NCBI GenBank assembly: GCA_035565355.1
Contig: DATMSM010000107.1
Location: forward strand, 1 to 15,073
DNA: 15,073 nt
Reading direction: 5' to 3'
From: Ga0074130 sp035565355
GTDB lineage: Bacteria > Pseudomonadota > Gammaproteobacteria > Burkholderiales > Rhodocyclaceae
Under the pieces are notes generated by a model, which was not told where the DNA came from, ran no database searches, and saw nothing but the letters and a program-made list of their open reading frames with translations. Of this stretch, positions 13,238 to 15,073 are shown one piece after another. The translations under genes and the position numbers were made by a program. Numbering within the stretch: position 1 is the first letter of the stretch; every line of letters starts with the position of its first letter.

Positions 13238-13261
13238 CTTCCCCGAAGGAAGGGGTGGCTG
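13232..13261. terminator. Strong hairpin after corA, possible terminator or REP-like element
   Basis: CCCCTTCC (13235-13242) pairs with GGAAGGGG (13248-13255) around a 5-nt loop. CAG (13232-13234) and CTG (13259-13261) can extend the stem over a bulge. It begins 10 bp after the corA stop, where a terminator is expected, but there is no U-run. The sequence style resembles short C/G-rich intergenic repeats of related genomes (from memory, not searched). Confidence 0.45.
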
Positions 13262-13267
13262 CAGTTC

Positions 13268-13282
13268 GCGGGCTTTGCCCGC
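13268..13282. repeat. Small perfect hairpin in the corA-hemL gap
   Basis: GCGGGC and GCCCGC are separated by TTT, giving a 6-bp GC stem. CCCC (13284-13287) with GGGG (13293-13296) forms another short inverted pair directly after. Together with the hairpins on either side, the gap is unusually rich in potential structure. Confidence 0.4.
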
Positions 13283-13341
13283 TCCCCAATTAGGGGGCTC
13301 TTCGCAGTACGGCTTGGTGGTTTGCACCTCCGGCGCATCCC

Positions 13342-13372
13342 GCCTTGGCTTGGGGCGGCCCTGCGCCAAGGC
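13342..13372. terminator. Inverted repeat downstream of hemL
   Basis: GCCTTGGC (13342-13349) and GCCAAGGC (13365-13372) are perfect 8-bp arms around a 15-nt GC-rich loop. They lie about 30-60 bp past the hemL stop on the minus strand. This could stop or stabilise the hemL transcript. No T-run follows on either strand. The rest of the 179-bp gap (13222-13400) holds no gene that I can support. Confidence 0.35.
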
Positions 13373-13400
13373 TGCGTGGTTTTCGCTTCGTAGCAGCCGC

Positions 13401-14677
<1,277 letters not shown>

Positions 14678-14681
<4 letters not shown>

Positions 14682-15073
14682 GCGACGACCTTGAACAGTT
14701 CCTGGTAGGCCCGCGCCTGTGCAGCAATATCCGGCGCATCGAAAAGATCGGTGATCACGGCAGCCATATCGGCGCCGGCATCGATCAGGGTCTGAACATT
14801 GCTCGTCTTGATACCGCCGATGGCGCACACCGGCACACCAAAACGCGCCTTGGCCTCGGTCAAAAGGCCGAGCGAAGCGGTCACCGCTTCCGGCTTCACG
14901 CTGGACGCGAACATCGCGCCGAAGGCGATGTAGTCGGCGCCCTCGCCCACCGCACGTTCGGCGATGGACAAGTCGTCATAGCAGGACACACCGATGATCT
15001 TGTCCGGGCCGACGATGGCGCGGGCGCGGGCGGCCCCGCCATCCTCGCGACCGACATGCACGCCATCGGCGCC
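14678..15073 (-). CDS. thiE: Thiamine-phosphate synthase, C-terminal part
   Basis: The last 131 codons plus stop are present; the 5' part lies beyond the window edge. The enzyme joins the thiazole and pyrimidine moieties to make thiamine monophosphate. Visible ThiE landmarks are GADGVHVGRED at the edge (normally GADGVHLGQED), IIGVSCYDD, GADYIAFGAMFASSVKPEA and VPVCAIGGIKTSN, followed by DAGADMAAVITDLFDA, all in the usual order of the TIM barrel's phosphate-binding loops. The stop overlaps the hemL start by 4 bp, so the two are coupled; this order of thiE then hemL is familiar from Betaproteobacteria. Oxalyl-CoA decarboxylase at the other end of the window uses the thiamine cofactor, but nothing links their regulation. 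Confidence 0.93.

Noticed and set aside
14682..14828. N-terminal extension of hemL
   Set aside because: The extra residues are Arg/Cys-rich out-of-frame thiE. The family start MSKNEDLF at 14681 overlaps the thiE stop neatly.

Overview
This is a GC-rich window with dense gene packing, many 1-4 bp ATGA/TGATG overlaps, and protein families typical of Betaproteobacteria. The run of RNB nuclease, TonB-like protein, aroE and mtgA, together with the DUF3391/HD-GYP protein, resembles Rhodocyclales (Dechloromonas/Azonexus-like). That placement rests on remembered gene order and was not searched.

Left end (1-2100): an oxalate catabolism locus. The last codons of a probable membrane transporter (likely an oxalate/formate-type MFS antiporter) are followed by a leader with a hairpin and a small palindrome, then oxalyl-CoA decarboxylase (oxc) with a strong Shine-Dalgarno and a codon bias suggesting high expression. 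A textbook intrinsic terminator closes the locus.

2108-4327: an alpha/beta hydrolase is translationally coupled to a small nine-cysteine YkgJ-like protein. This pair converges on, and overlaps by 8 bp, a minus-strand c-di-GMP phosphodiesterase of the DUF3391 plus HD-GYP type.

4376-13221: eight tightly spaced plus-strand genes: uppP, yqiA, an RNB-family exoribonuclease, a TonB-like protein, aroE, mtgA, a membrane sugar transferase of the polyprenyl-phosphate phosphoglycosyl transferase superfamily, and a CorA-type divalent cation channel. Three of them (uppP, mtgA and the sugar transferase) belong to families that act in the undecaprenyl lipid-carrier cycle. Two proteins are unusual. The sugar transferase has Glu-Lys where its family has the catalytic Asp-Glu dyad and is also eroded in two neighbouring motifs. 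The CorA protein carries an N-terminal segment resembling the MgtE N domain.

13222-13400: a gene-free, hairpin-rich stretch between convergent genes. A 16-nt motif in it is repeated with two mismatches on the other side of corA.

13401-15073 (minus strand): thiE (partial, running off the window) followed by hemL, overlapping by 4 bp.

No tRNA, rRNA, CRISPR array, insertion sequence or phage gene was seen. Most of the window is core metabolism. The strongest candidate for something new is the degenerate phosphoglycosyl transferase.
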